NCBI GenBank assembly: GCA_018820005.1
Contig: JAHJOS010000429.1
Span: 1 to 6,546 of the forward strand
DNA: 6,546 nt
Source: Alphaproteobacteria bacterium
GTDB taxonomy: Bacteria; Pseudomonadota; Alphaproteobacteria; Rhizobiales; Devosiaceae
Reading direction: 5' to 3'
Position 1 is the stretch's first letter, and each line of letters begins with the position of its first letter. The position numbers and the translations under genes are program-made. Shown here in pieces: positions 6,433 through 6,546 of this stretch. The notes below the pieces were generated by a model. It saw nothing but the letters and a program-made list of their open reading frames with translations. It ran no database searches and was not told the DNA's origin.

Positions 6433-6546
6433 TTAGTAGCCCAGACCCTTGCGGGTGTCGTATTCGCCCTGCGGATTGTCGGCAGGGGTATAGAGCTTGG
6501 ACTCGGTGATGATGAACTTGGCGGGCGCGGTGCCATCGGCGAGATA
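6433..6546 (-). CDS. ytfQ: Sugar ABC transporter substrate-binding protein, YtfQ type (C-terminal end only)
   Basis: Only the last 37 codons lie in the window; the gene runs on past its right edge. The tail contains PAKFIITESKLYTP and ends in RKGLGY followed by TAA. E. coli YtfQ has the equivalent ending, with TLTKSTLYLP and a terminal NMGY, as I recall it. Position upstream of ytfR in the same direction supports the call. The full protein would be the secreted periplasmic receptor of the importer, which binds the sugar (galactofuranose in E. coli YtfQ) and delivers it to YtfT-YjfF. The ligand-binding residues and signal peptide are outside the window. A gap of 171 bases separates it from ytfR, in contrast to the overlaps further down the operon. 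Confidence 0.82.
   Translation of the reverse strand, partial: YLADGTAPAKFIITESKLYTPADNPQGEYDTRKGLGY

Overview
The window is a GC-rich segment (about 60% in the genes by hand count of sample lines) that looks like a free-living alphaproteobacterium, probably Hyphomicrobiales (Devosia-like). That placement is inferred from base composition, codon use and the style of a sugar-ABC operon with a FadR-type regulator; no taxonomic marker gene is present.

Left part (1-2020): the first ~190 bases are clearly AT-richer (about 40% GC over 1-180) and hold no recognisable gene. A long leader (about 191-535) follows. It contains a strong stem-loop resembling the P4/L4 element of cobalamin riboswitches, but the other conserved blocks match poorly. 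Then comes a complete plus-strand SulP-family anion transporter with a C-terminal STAS domain (536-2020).

Right part (2028-6546, minus strand): a tightly packed operon, read right to left as ytfQ (C-terminal end only, the sugar-binding protein), ytfR (double ATPase), ytfT (permease), yjfF (permease) and a FadR/GntR regulator. It matches the E. coli YtfQRT-YjfF furanose-sugar importer in gene order, gene lengths and many recalled sequence blocks. ytfR-ytfT and ytfT-yjfF overlap by ATGA, and yjfF and the regulator are one base apart. The ytfQ-ytfR gap carries a perfect 8-bp stem-loop and a second possible pairing that would cover the ytfR ribosome-binding site. Both fit the usual arrangement in which the binding protein is made in excess over the membrane components.

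The most notable irregularity is the regulator. Its DNA-binding half and its FCD effector-binding half are both intact but in different frames. One missing base near 2502, exactly where FadR proteins have a conserved Trp, accounts for the break. It is a young pseudogene or a sequencing error. I see no mobile-element ends, CRISPR, tRNA or rRNA, and no strong case for a wholly new system.
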